Assembly: GCA_001599755.1 (NCBI GenBank)
Contig: BCHX01000005.1
Coordinates: forward strand, 2,538,409 to 2,602,408
DNA from: Gliomastix tumulicola
Lineage: Eukaryota > Ascomycota > Sordariomycetes > Hypocreales > Bionectriaceae
DNA: 64,000 nt
Direction of reading: 5' to 3'
Position numbers and translations under genes: made by a program. Below the pieces are notes generated by a model. The model did no database searches and was not told where the DNA came from. It saw only the letters and a list, made by a program, of their open reading frames with translations. Shown here piece after piece: positions 32,047 through 42,824 of the stretch. Every line of letters starts with the position of its first letter. The first letter of the stretch is position 1.

Positions 32047-33612
32047 TAGATCTTTACTATAGGGAAAATCACTGCTGGGGGCGTACATTCGGTCCACCAG
32101 ATCAATAATTGCGGCACAAGCGGCGGGAGCATGACAAACGTGCCCATTGTGTGACGCTGGACGCATGTGTCATGTAGTTCTTGCGCGGTAGCTGTGGTCG
32201 ATGATGGCACCTACATAACGTGGTACGCTCATTACCCATGTGGTGCCCCTTGAGGTATAGCCTCCGAATACATTGCCAGAGATGACTGGACGCCTTCTCG
32301 TGTGCTACCTGTCCAATGACTCTTCCTAGGGTGTTGAGGTCGGGAAATTAGGCCGTCGATTGTGTAGCGAGGCCAAAGTGGACACAGGGGTGGAATTATC
32401 ACTAATTATCGTGCCTGCGTGCTTGGGCTTGAAGCTTGAGTGCAACTCCTGCGAATTGGGTCGATAGGTCTAGAGGGCATGACGAATTGACAATGACAGA
32501 TGCATCATGGCATCGAGAGGGAGGGATGGGATACCTGACTGAGGAAGCAGACTTCTGCGGGGCATTTACAGGTGGACAAGTGGGGGCCAAAAGTAGGTAT
32601 GGGGCTCCTGCCCAGGCGGGAGAGACACAGATTTCCTGATTTGGCAAAGTACGGATCAACCCCTTCGATGGTGCAGGTCCCTGGATCCTCTCTCATTCCA
32701 TCATAGCCAGTGACGTTCAGAGACAGAAGGACGGACAGTCGCTGCCGTCCCCTGACGCAATAAGGTAAGTGCTAAAGTCGGGTACCTACTAGGTGGCTCC
32801 TGGTCTCAACTCCTTTTATGCGTGGGATGAGGCACGCTGTCCAGGACCAGACGCCTTGGCCAAGGTTGTACACGCGGCACTGGATGCTCCTATCATCAAA
32901 ATCCCAGGGAGGCCGCCAACGCCCAGTTCAGTATTTTTGCACTCTTGACATGCCGTGCAACGGCAACTAAAGGGCCGTCGATGCAACTCTAACAGATTTG
33001 CAATCCGAGTCGGATCACACATTTCCGGGGACTGCAACTTCACACCACCACCAGCGCCGAGTCAATTCAAGCTCCAGCTCTTTTTAGATCCCGCCTGCGG
33101 CTCCAGCCGATGCGGATGCCGGTGCACTAATGGCACATCCCCCAACGGGGTTGTCTTCTACGAATACTACGTAGGTAAGCAACTGCTGACTACCTCACCC
33201 TCACCCTCACCTCACAGGACTGGCTGCTATCTGGCCGTTTTCTGGCCGAACAGACCAGATGGAGCCAGTCCCAGTTTGAGGTTCTACTCCGACCGCTACG
33301 AGGTGGTTCCTCAGGTGCGACAAAGAGAAGTAGCAGAACCACCGCTGTTCCCTTTCTTCGCCCTCTTCCAACAAATTCTTCCTTTCTCCTCCGGGTCCCC
33401 CTTCACGCCCTTCTCCGATGCGTTTGTTCGACCTGGGTCCGACCTTTTGTACTAATTGTTCTTGGTGATTTTCTACCTAGATCACCGCTCTACCGCATAT
33501 AAGACTGGTGACATTTCCGCCCTTGGCTCGAGCCTTCACCTTCCAGTCTGCATATTGGGCCACCGTATCTTGAACCAAGCTGCCATCGGTGTTAAGATTT
33601 CTGGTCTGAGCC
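32047..33612. other. Intergenic, upstream of TRK gene
   Basis: FKBP 3' flank and the promoter/leader of the TRK transporter. The leader from about 33180 is rich in CT tracts (CCTCACCCTCACC). No gene is recognised. Confidence 0.5.
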
Positions 33613-35946
33613 ATGTTCGAGCCACTCAAGGATCGCTGGAGCGCCTTCATTGCTGAGCATCCTCGCCTAGAGCAGTTGGTTGACTGGCTGAAAGATTGGC
33701 TCCCCCCTCTGAACTACATCACCATCCACTATGCGTACTTCCTAGCCATCACTTTGGTTTCCTCCGTCATATACTGGGGATCTTCGCAGCCCTTCAATGG
33801 CGTTGACTATGCCGACTCTTTGTTTCTGGTTACCTCAGCGATAACGAATACAGGGCTTAACACCCGCAACCTGAGCGAAACGACAACGTGGCAGCAGGTG
33901 CAGCTGTGGTTCTTGCTGATGATCGGAAGCCCTATTTGGGTTTCCTTCTGGACTGTTTTGATTCGGAGGCATGCCTTCGAGAAGAGATTTGAGGACATCG
34001 TGGAGCGCGAGCGGGAAAGGAAGCGACGGGCGCCCAGCGTTAGACGAGCCCCCAATCTTCTCAGTATGCGCCCTTTCAGGAAATTCCATACCGACCCGAG
34101 TGCCCGGTCGGAAGGCTTACCAGGCTTGGGCACTATTCTTCCACTCTCGCGTGTGGGCCTTGATCCCATTCGCGAGTCTTCACCCTCGAATCCCGGGCCG
34201 GCAGTTCATCGTACTGTCTCTGCGCCCCATGGGCCATCTCCGAACCCCGTCCGAGACGTCGACGATGCTAGTAGCGAGAGCAAGACGATAACCGACGACG
34301 CACTCTACCCCGAAGCCCCCGAAGTATCGGTCGCCCCAAGCCACATTACCTTTGCCGAGCCAGTTTCTCCGCATACCATGGGTCGTGGAACCTCAGCGTA
34401 TGATATTGGAAACCGCCTGGGCTCGTCACAAGGGAGGAGGACCTCCAACGTGACCACAAACTCGTCAGAGTCTGGCGATCTGCTGCACTGGAGAGGGTTT
34501 CTGGGCAAGCACAACGTATCGCGCAACGGCCAGTTCTACGACCTAAGTTCCGACGAGCGAGAGCATTTGGGAGGGTGCGAATACCGCGCCCTCAAGGTTC
34601 TTTCCGTCATCGTTCCCCTCTACTCGGCAAGCTGGCAGTTCCTTGGGGCCATCGCCCTGGCTTCGTACATCGCAACGAGGGCCCCGGAGATACCCCTCGA
34701 GGACGGCGAAAATCCCTGGTGGACAGGCATCTTCTACTCAGTCTCGGCTTTCAATAATGGTGGATTCTCAACCGTCGACGACAGCGTAATTCCGTTCCAG
34801 AGTCACTATTTTGTGCTGATAACAATAGGATTGCTTATCCTGGCCGGCAATACCGCCTATCCGGTGTTCCTCCGACTGATACTCTGGAGTATTTTGAAGA
34901 TGCTTGACCTGACTACGGAACCCGATGTCATGGTAGAGTGGAAGGAAACCTTTGACTTTATTCTCAAGTACCCTCGGCGAGTCTACACGACTCTTTTTCC
35001 CGCTAGAGCTACCTGGTGGCTTGTCGCTGTCCTATTGATTACAAACAGCGTCGATTGGGCGGCCTTTGGAATTCTCAACATTGGCAACCCTGCACTGACT
35101 AAGATGCCCGTCGGAGATCAGGTCATAGCAGGACTGTTCCAGGCAATCTGTGAGTAACACCTCTGTAGTTGCTGATGTTCTGATGGCTAACTATTGTTAA
35201 CAGCTGTTCGTGCTGCGGGTTTCGTCGTTATCAGCATCCCATCTCTTTACATCGGGGTCCAAGTCTTGTACTTGATCATGATGTATATTGCAGTGTACCC
35301 AGTCGTCATCACCATGCGCAACTCCAATGTTTACGAGGAGAGGTCTCTCGGAATCTACGACGATGACCCTTCGGCTAGAGAGCCACAAGAGATTCCAGCC
35401 CCAACAGAGGATGAAACTGAGGCCCAAAGGAAAGGTACTCTTCGCAGGCGGAATACTGCAGCTGTCATCGGAAAGCAGCTTCGGAGAGCCACCACGTTCC
35501 AGGGTGTGGGAGTTGCTCCGAAATCCGGTGAAGATGCGAGCACATTGTCCTTCGTCAGCCAGCAGATCAAAGGCCAGCTTGCTCATGATTTGTGGTGGCT
35601 TGTCCTCGCCATTATGGCTATCGTCATAATCGAGACGGACCACTTTCGTGAGGACCCGATCACGTACAGTGTTTTCAACATCCTCTTCGAAGCTGTGTCA
35701 GCCTACGCTTGTGTCGGGCTATCGGTCGGACTTCCAACCCAATCATACGCCTTCTCTGGCGGGCTTCACAGAGCGAGCAAAGTAATATTGGCTGTGGTCA
35801 TGATGAGGGGGAGACACAGAGGCCTACCTGTCGCCATCGATCGTGCTGTCCGCTTGCCTGGGGAGAATCTGCATCGAGACGAAGAAGAAGACTCGAGAAT
35901 TCGGAAGAGTAGGACCATAAGCAGGATGGCAAGTCAGGAGGTCTAG
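33613..35946 (+). CDS. TRK1: TRK-family potassium transporter
   Basis: High-affinity potassium uptake at the plasma membrane. Exons 33613-35149 and 35204-35946, one GT-AG intron, 759 residues. The Trk/Ktr/HKT architecture of four pore repeats is visible: LFLVTSAITNTGLNT (pore 1, near residue 73), SVSAFNNGGFSTVD (pore 2, near 375), ILAGNTAYPVFLRLILW (near 410) and FEAVSAYACVGLSVGLP (last pore, after the intron). A long hydrophilic loop at about 135-330 separates the first and second repeats, as in fungal Trk1. The C-terminal end is basic and cytosolic. Start is the first ATG of the frame, at the first family-like residues (MFEPLKDRW). Confidence 0.95.
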
Positions 35947-36234
35947 ACGGCCACGACCGAGTCTCGGTCGTAGTTTCAGCAGCGCAGGTTTCGCTTACCA
36001 ACTACTCAAGACGAGAAAAAACCAAAAAAAATCAAATTCGGAGAGGCGATTTGCTATTTCGAGATCATAGCAGGGCACTGGCGTTTTCTAGACGGAAGAA
36101 GGGCTTATTTGAATTCATATCATCATTAAACGTGTGTCATAGTCGGCCCGGCTTGTCGAAAAGGGTCATACATAATATAGATAGACATTTCCTATGTTCA
36201 ATAAGAACCTCATTGGTCAGGACAAGCGTGTACT

Positions 36235-38145
36235 CTAACCAAAAGTGAGCTTTCTCTGTTTGGGATCATTGGCACGCCCCTTGGCCTTCTTTTTCTCTAA
36301 AACTCTGGGCCTCTTCGGCTCGCGCGAGCTGCTCTGGGACCCCTCAGCGTCATCACCTTGTACTGCCTCACGGATAGTCTGCCTCGAGAGGCAAAGATCG
36401 ATGTGCTCATTGAAGAGTCGCTCATCAGGTTTCTGGGGTCTTTGACAGATGGGACAGTCCCACCACTCCTCTTCGACACCAGGTCCTGCTTCAACTTTCG
36501 GATTCGGGGCAATCTCCTTGCCATGTCTCCGATACCCGTCGCCTCCGGGAGACTTGGGGTCTGTTGATTCTGACAGGCTCGCCATGTCGCCTGTAGTTTG
36601 ATCATATTCTTTCTCATCTTCGTCGTAATCATCGCTGGCCTTTCTTTTCGCGACGGGCGCACTCGCGCTCGAGGCAGCCGCTGCTTTCTTGGGTCTGAAC
36701 CCGAAGAAAGCGTCTGCATCCGGTCGCTTGGTACTCACTAGGTGTGTGCACCGTAGCCCCATGAGTCTCAGCTTCATCCCAGGGAACTCTTGTTCCAACT
36801 TGGTCAGCATGGGGAGTCCATAGGTGTAGAGATCATCGGCAGCAAATATAGCCCTCGGGGTGACGACTTGGCGGGTGTAGACCTCGAAAGTGTGAAGTTT
36901 GACTTTCAAGCAAAGAGTCCGCCCCTTGCACTCTGCACGCTTTAGGTCCTTCTCAAGTTCTTCTGCCGTCCACCGTAGTTTCTCTCTTAGCTTCAGCGGG
37001 TCAGACATGTCTCTGAATGTACTCTCGGTGCCCACGCTTTTTCTCTCATAATCCTCCGCTGGCTGGATCTGGGTACGTCCGAGACCGAGGTAGCATTGGA
37101 AGAGAAACAAGGATGTCTTCTCCCCGAAAAGTCGGTAGAGGTATTGTCTCTGCGGGTACAGGTCACCGCAGTGTTGAATGCCAATCTCTAGCAGCTCGCG
37201 CTCAAGGACCCGCCCGATCCCATTGACTTTCCTCGTCGGCAATGTGCGCATGAATTCCAAAATGGAGTTCCTATCGCTAGGGAGGAGATACTGCCCATTG
37301 GGCTTATTCATATTGGAGCAAATCTTTGCCAGCTTCGCATTGGCTGCGATGCCGGCCGAGACCGTGATCTGAGTCTTGTCGGAGATCTCTTGCCGCATCT
37401 GATCCACGGCAGCGAACGGATCCATGTCGTGGTCTTTGCAGTAGTCGGTGATGTTGAGGTACGCCTCGTCGATACTGGCGCTCTCGAATCTCGGATCATA
37501 GTTCACGAGTACATCTCTGACTTCGTGAGCCTTTGCGTTGTACTTCTCGAAGTTCGGCTTTAACATGACCAGATTTGGGCAGAGTTTCTTGGCGACAAAC
37601 CCAGCCATGCCCGAGCGACAACCAAACTGTCGTGCCACATAATTGCACGTTGTCAGAACGCCACCGCCAACGGCAAACGGCACCGTTTTTAGTTCTGGCC
37701 GCTCCAACTGTTCAACGGCCGCGTAGAAGGCATCGCAGTCGACGTGGACGATACTCTGCGTCAGGTCTCGGGACACTTCCAGCTCTGTGATGATCCTGTC
37801 CGCGTTTCGTAAATCGTGCGTCAAGTCTTGTTCATCGAGCTCGTGTTTTCGTACAAGGATCTTTTCGATTTTCTCTGTCAGGATCTTGTCTCTGGCCTCC
37901 TCGCGATTGAAGAACTTGGAGCCCTTCGACGCGTTATATATGATCTCGGAAACCTGTTCGCTTGTCAGCAAATTTCCACATGTTGAGATGCTTCCGATTC
38001 TTCGTACCTTGCTCTGATCAACCTTGTCCTGGCCAGCTTTGGTGAGCGACTGTCCGAGTAGGTGATACTTGAGCGTCTTGAAGTCATCTGGCTTGCTCAA
38101 ATCTGGAGCCTGCGCAGAATCGTCCGGCGACTCTTCAGGCTCCAT
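36235..38145 (-). CDS. DNA polymerase kappa (DinB, Y-family translesion polymerase)
   Basis: Error-prone polymerase for bypass of damaged template bases. The frame is open from 38145 to 36235 (636 residues), but 37954-38007 (54 bases) is probably an intron: it starts GTACGA, ends AACAG, has a GCTGAC branch-like site, and interrupts the conserved VDQSKVSEIIYNASKGSKF. Spliced length is 618. Catalytic carboxylates are in IVHVDCDAFYAAVEQ (near residue 115 after splicing) and SASIDEAYLNITDY (near 205). The N-terminal extension before the palm is the kappa-specific clasp. A C2HC UBZ zinc finger lies near 565 (CPICQRP...FNEHIDLC) and would bind ubiquitylated PCNA. The C-terminus, QRKLTFG, is PIP-box-like but not a full consensus. 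Confidence 0.95.
   Translation of the reverse strand: MEPEESPDDSAQAPDLSKPDDFKTLKYHLLGQSLTKAGQDKVDQSKVRRIGSISTCGNLLTSEQVSEIIYNASKGSKFFNREEARDKILTEKIEKILVRKHELDEQDLTHDLRNADRIITELEVSRDLTQSIVHVDCDAFYAAVEQLERPELKTVPFAVGGGVLTTCNYVARQFGCRSGMAGFVAKKLCPNLVMLKPNFEKYNAKAHEVRDVLVNYDPRFESASIDEAYLNITDYCKDHDMDPFAAVDQMRQEISDKTQITVSAGIAANAKLAKICSNMNKPNGQYLLPSDRNSILEFMRTLPTRKVNGIGRVLERELLEIGIQHCGDLYPQRQYLYRLFGEKTSLFLFQCYLGLGRTQIQPAEDYERKSVGTESTFRDMSDPLKLREKLRWTAEELEKDLKRAECKGRTLCLKVKLHTFEVYTRQVVTPRAIFAADDLYTYGLPMLTKLEQEFPGMKLRLMGLRCTHLVSTKRPDADAFFGFRPKKAAAASSASAPVAKRKASDDYDEDEKEYDQTTGDMASLSESTDPKSPGGDGYRRHGKEIAPNPKVEAGPGVEEEWWDCPICQRPQKPDERLFNEHIDLCLSRQTIREAVQGDDAEGSQSSSREPKRPRVLEKKKAKGRANDPKQRKLTFG
37954..38007 (-). 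other. Probable 54-base in-frame intron in polymerase kappa
   Basis: GT-AG bounded, length divisible by three, no stop inside, so ORF-based prediction would keep it as coding. It would encode an 18-residue insertion in an otherwise conserved helix. Confidence 0.75.
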
Positions 38146-38855
38146 GGTTGACGATCTTGTAGCAATGACGCCTCCGCATAGATTTGACAGGCATTATGTC
38201 GTGCGTCGAGTGTCTGTGTACTTCGTCACGTACGTGCTTGGTGACGTGGAGTTCGCGACGGAGCAGCCTGGACAAGGGAAGTACGCGACACGAGACCATG
38301 TGATTGACCTACAAAGCACCCGCTCCTGCCTCACAAGACAATGTGGGTTGGCATGAAAGATAAGCCCGGTACTCTTACTCAAAGTCACTGCTTATGGCAC
38401 GGTCCGTGAAAGAGGATGCCCCCTCCGCTTTAGCGCACCGCCAGGTGATGAGCCAGTACTTTTGCTTCTCGTACCGCCCGTCACCCCTCCATTGCCATTT
38501 CTTGGCTGGACAGACCCCCCGAAGGATGCTTAACTTGTCCAGGGTCCAGAGGAGGCTCATTGGCCAGCTATCCTCGTTCCCCTCATGTTAGCGACCCATT
38601 GCTAAGCGCCGACGACCACCACTCTGAGCTGCGCATTCACACTGTCACACCTGGCGCAATTCTGCCGTTGTCGCAATGTTGCCTCCTCACGCATCTTGGG
38701 TACAGAGGACCCCAAGCCTTACCGACAGATTCGTGTCTCGTCGCAACGAGCTGCTGTCGCGACTCAACGCATACCATTGCAGCTTATCGCCTTGAGCTCA
38801 GAGCAACTATTTGTTTCCCCAAGCTGTTGATCGTCCTGCCATCGCTGTCGCAAAA
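38146..38855. promoter_or_regulatory. Divergent upstream region (polymerase kappa / 38856 gene)
   Basis: 710 bases between divergent starts; short ORFs only; no clear TATA box. Confidence 0.45.
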
Positions 38856-40267
38856 ATGGCAGCAAGACCTGGAGAGGAGAATGTAGCCACTCTGTAAGTT
38901 TCTGACGTGACGCGAGCTCAGGCAGGCATGAAAACCAAAACTCGAACTAACCAATGCTCTCGAACAGGTTTGGTGACATTCATTACTTCTACTCAGGGCC
39001 CGAGGTCAAGCCGCGCCATCATCGGTTTGACAAGGGCTCATACGTTTACCTATTCGAGAACGCGAGTGAGAGGAGATGCCGCGTTGAAATCGCGAACCAC
39101 CCGGGCACCGAGGATCAGGACGCCTTTGATGGATGTGGGTACTGAACGAGCTCTATACTGGATGAATGATGCTGATGAGTTCCACCGATTGCAGTCCTCG
39201 ACCAGACCCAGGTTCGCTACTCCTACAAACAACACTGCATGGTCAGCCTAAGCGTGGCCGACGAGGTGGACCAGACCGAATGGCACCTACCTACCTACGA
39301 CCCACGCAACGAGAACAAATATCACTACAAGCTGCACTCCCTCGAAATCTACTTTTGGAAGCAACAGGATGCGCTTCATTTTGTCAACGGCGTTCGACGG
39401 GTGCTCCCCCCAGCTCAGGTTGAGGTTCTGGACGAGCCTGGGCCGCCACCTCAGGCTCCGGGCATGAGCCATCTTGTCCAGAAGCTGGAGAACGCAGCCA
39501 TCGCGGAAACTCCCCAGAGCAAGCCAACCCCACCCTCGCAATCAACATCAACGGCGCCGCCTCCTTCAAATGCCCAACAGCCGGAAGCGCCTGCAAGCTT
39601 TGTGCCAATGGCCTACAATCCAGCGGCACCAGCTGCACCGGAGACAATCCGGCACCGCGAGAAGACGCCGCCCCCTGATGAGGATCCTTTGAACCCTCTG
39701 GCGGTGGCCGTTGCGTACGACTATCAGAAGCAGCCATTTACTCCAGGCTATCCGCCGCAGGCACAGTTTCCTCCGAGTCTCCAGAGTCCGGGACTTGGAC
39801 CTTCTCTGGGGAGCCCTGGTGCACCACCGCCACAGTTCGGTGGTCCTCCGCAGCACATCGGAATCAACCGTGCCGCAACAGCCCCAATGGCTATGCCTTC
39901 GCCGGGTCCGACCAGCGCGTTCGGCGGTGGTGTCCCTCCGCCACCTCCGCCCTCGCAGTCTGTTCCTCAGCAACAGCAGCATCCACATGCCCAGCCAACT
40001 CCTCCGCCGCTTCAGAGCCCGGGTCTCCCTCCGCCGCCTGGGGGCTACTCGAACTACAACTACAGTCACGCTAATAACCAGCAACGACCTGGGCCAGACT
40101 TCGCAATTCACCAACAAGTGTACCGTCCGACCGAGGGGGAGGCGCACAATGCACAATACCCTTATGGTGCGAGACAAGAGCCGAGGGGAAGACTGGAGGA
40201 GAACGCCGGCCGACTGGAACGTGGTATGACGGGCATGTTCAAGAAGTTCGAGAAGAAATTTGGTTAA
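38856..40267 (+). CDS. Conserved-looking fungal protein, Pro/Gln-rich C-terminus, unknown
   Basis: Exons 38856-38893, 38968-39134 and 39195-40267 (GT-AG) give 425 residues. The N-terminal 160 residues look like a folded domain: NVATLFGDIHYFYSGPE, HHRFDKGSYVYLFENAS, VRYSYKQHCMVSLSV, YHYKLHSLEIYFWKQQDALH and FVNGVRRVLPPAQVEVL. The alternating hydrophobic strands with one long helix at the end recall a PH-like fold, but that is only an impression. Residues 180-390 are Pro/Gln/Gly-rich and disordered. The last 35 residues (RLEENAGRLERGMTGMFKKF) form a basic amphipathic helix. I recall similar unnamed proteins in other filamentous ascomycetes; function unknown. Confidence 0.88.
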
Positions 40268-41240
40268 GATAGGCATGTGACGAGGCGCATTCACTTTAGC
40301 CATTGATCGTCGAAGTACTCGTAATCGTCAATATATCAGATGAACCGTGACCCGCCACGTAAGCGTCAGGTAGCAAGGCCCGAGGGACAACGGCGTGGGT
40401 TCTAAACCAGGAAGCGGTCATGTTTACATCATTCGAGCCAGGATTTTTCGGTTTTGTGCCAGTCGAGATAAAGGGTGTCTACGTATCGGGCCAATGATTT
40501 CATTTCTGCGCTGTATCTGTGGCGCAGCTGGCCAGTTAAAACTGAGATCATGACGACGACTTGCTCAAGAGTGCCAACTGCCAATTCTACAGCGCCGCCC
40601 AAAGTCCCACAGGCATCTTACTCTGGTACGCATCAGGTTAGCGCGATAAGCTCGCGCCTGGGATGCTTCCAGGCAGGCCCAGGATGCTTGGCTTTAGTGC
40701 GGGCAGCGCCAGGAAATCGTGTACCTGTCGATACGAGCCGTCGTGCTTCGCATCCATACCTGCTTCGGCGTTGCATACTCGTAAGGCAGGTGAAGAGGTG
40801 TCCGCATCGGGCGTTGGGCTGTTGTATCCTCTTGGCCCATCTAACCACAAATTCTCCAACGGAACCTCACCGTATCTTTGCCTGCTGCAAAAGCTCACAC
40901 ATAATAGAACCTGTAACAGTCTATTGACCAGGATTTCTGACCTGCTTCATGCGGGTCGCGCTCAGCCTCACATAACACTGCGCCGGGGCTAACGCTGACC
41001 CAACCTGGGCCCTCGAAGCGCTGACGAACCGTGCACCCGAAGCCTCAATTCATTCATTCATCATCCTTATCCCATAATAATTTCAAGCAGCCTGCTCAGG
41101 CATCGTTGCCTTCCGCCCAAAAACGCCGGACCGCTAACATTTGCAACACTCGGGTTGTTTCGTTGGCGCATCCTACGATACGAACGCCCATTCCCGACAT
41201 TCGCACTCCACCGCCACCCTCGAGACTTGCTACCATATAC
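40268..41240. other. Intergenic
   Basis: No gene is seen. The frame of the next gene is open back to an ATG at 41031, but that part reads like leader. Confidence 0.45.
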
Positions 41241-42824
41241 ATGCACATGCCAGTGCCTGGGGGAGGCGGGCGGTTCAACGGCTACCTGAGCCCAATTCGC
41301 GGGCACTGGAATCCCGACCAGACGACGGACTCGTCGGCACACAGAATTCGAGCGCCAAACATGCCGCACCTGGCCCGCCGCCAGGAGGACTCCGGCTCGG
41401 GGGGAAGCAGCGTTGTTTTCCCTGTAAGCAACTACCCTCGACTTTTGCATCGAGCCCCATGGCTTGAAGCGCTAGACCTTGATACTAACGGCCTTGTTTT
41501 CTGCTTATAGATCGTTGGAGGAGTGCTCGGCGCCATTGTCGTCGTCTTCATTGCCATCGTGCTCTTCCGACGTAGGAAAGCTGGGCAGAAACAACCGAAG
41601 TCGAAGAAACAAAAGGCTGGAGCCTGGGGACGAGTTCGAGGGCTGTTTAGGTCGGAGAGCTCCTACGTAGCTGCGTCTGGCGACGACGGTACCGACCAGT
41701 CGCACCAACTGCAATCACAATCGGGCGGGGCGAACCGGGACGTCGAGCAAGCAACAACTGTCCAGACGAGCCAGAACACGGCCGGGGTGGACCGACATAC
41801 GTCCGTCCGGTCCGTCCTCACTCTACCGCCATACAGCTACTCCGCGTCCCATACGGAACAGGTCCTTGGCCGAGAAGGAGATCGAGATGGCGTTGACGTC
41901 GTGGTCGAATACCCCACGGCGGAAGATGAGGAAGCACTACGAGAGAACGAGATGGACGCGCTGTATCAGCTCAGGCAGGCACGACGACAGCAAAACGACG
42001 AACGGAGTAACCTGAGACGCCAACGGCAAGAGGCTCAGCGTAGAGGAGATGCCAGGGAGCTGGCTGAAATCCGGAGTCGTAACCGCGCGACAAGCAACAG
42101 CCATAATACGCTGGTGGAAGAGCTGCGTCGGGATATCGATCGCGCAAAGGAGAATCGCCAGCGGTCCGCATCAAGTGTGTCGTACGCAGACCTCGGCGTT
42201 GCAAGACACGATGGGACCAGAATTCGGGCCAACAGCCAGGAGAGCGAGCGCATGGGCTTATTGTCGGACGCGGCGGACATCTCGGCGCTTTCAATTCGTT
42301 CGGGAGCCATCTCTCCTGGACTGAATAGCCGGCATCGACGAGGCAGCTCGGTTGCCAGCTTCGACAGCGACTTCCCCTCGCCTGGCCTCTCCCGACCCCG
42401 AGCGGACTCGCGAGCCACGACACGGTCACGACTATCCGAGATGAGAGGGGGGGCTGAATCTAGCCCAGAGCTTGTGGAATCTGATCTGGGTGTAGAGGCT
42501 ATGCCGCCACCCGACTACGAGGATGTACCGCTGGACGATGACCACGATGCTCGAGGGCGGTCAACTACGCCCATCAACGAGCCCCCACCTGGCTACTCTG
42601 GCCCTCGTCGAACCGAATCTCAAGAGGGTCTAGAGGGATCGGAGACGCTCGAGAGACCCGCAGCGGCTCATGAATCCACGGATGACGGGACAAGTGCCGA
42701 GCCTCGCCAGGGAGGCGTAGGCAGGATCCCTCAGCTGCCGAGCCTGCGCATCTCAGGGCTGCCCGAGATCGTTATCGAGCCTTCTAGCGCCCGACCTCGA
42801 GATGACGACGGGCACCGCTCATAG
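41241..42824 (+). CDS. Single-pass membrane protein with cytosolic charged tail, unknown
   Basis: Exons 41241-41423 and 41511-42824, one GT-AG intron, 498 residues if started at 41241; starts at 41361 (MPHLARRQEDSG) or 41031 are also in frame. One membrane segment spans the exon junction (VVFPIVGGVLGAIVVVFIAIVLF) and is followed by a basic RRRKAGQKQPKSKKQK stop-transfer region. A coiled-coil-prone stretch rich in Arg/Glu (about 195-275) and a long disordered acidic/Ser/Pro tail follow. The arrangement resembles a type I or III plasma-membrane protein with a short extracytoplasmic end. Function unknown. Confidence 0.82.
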
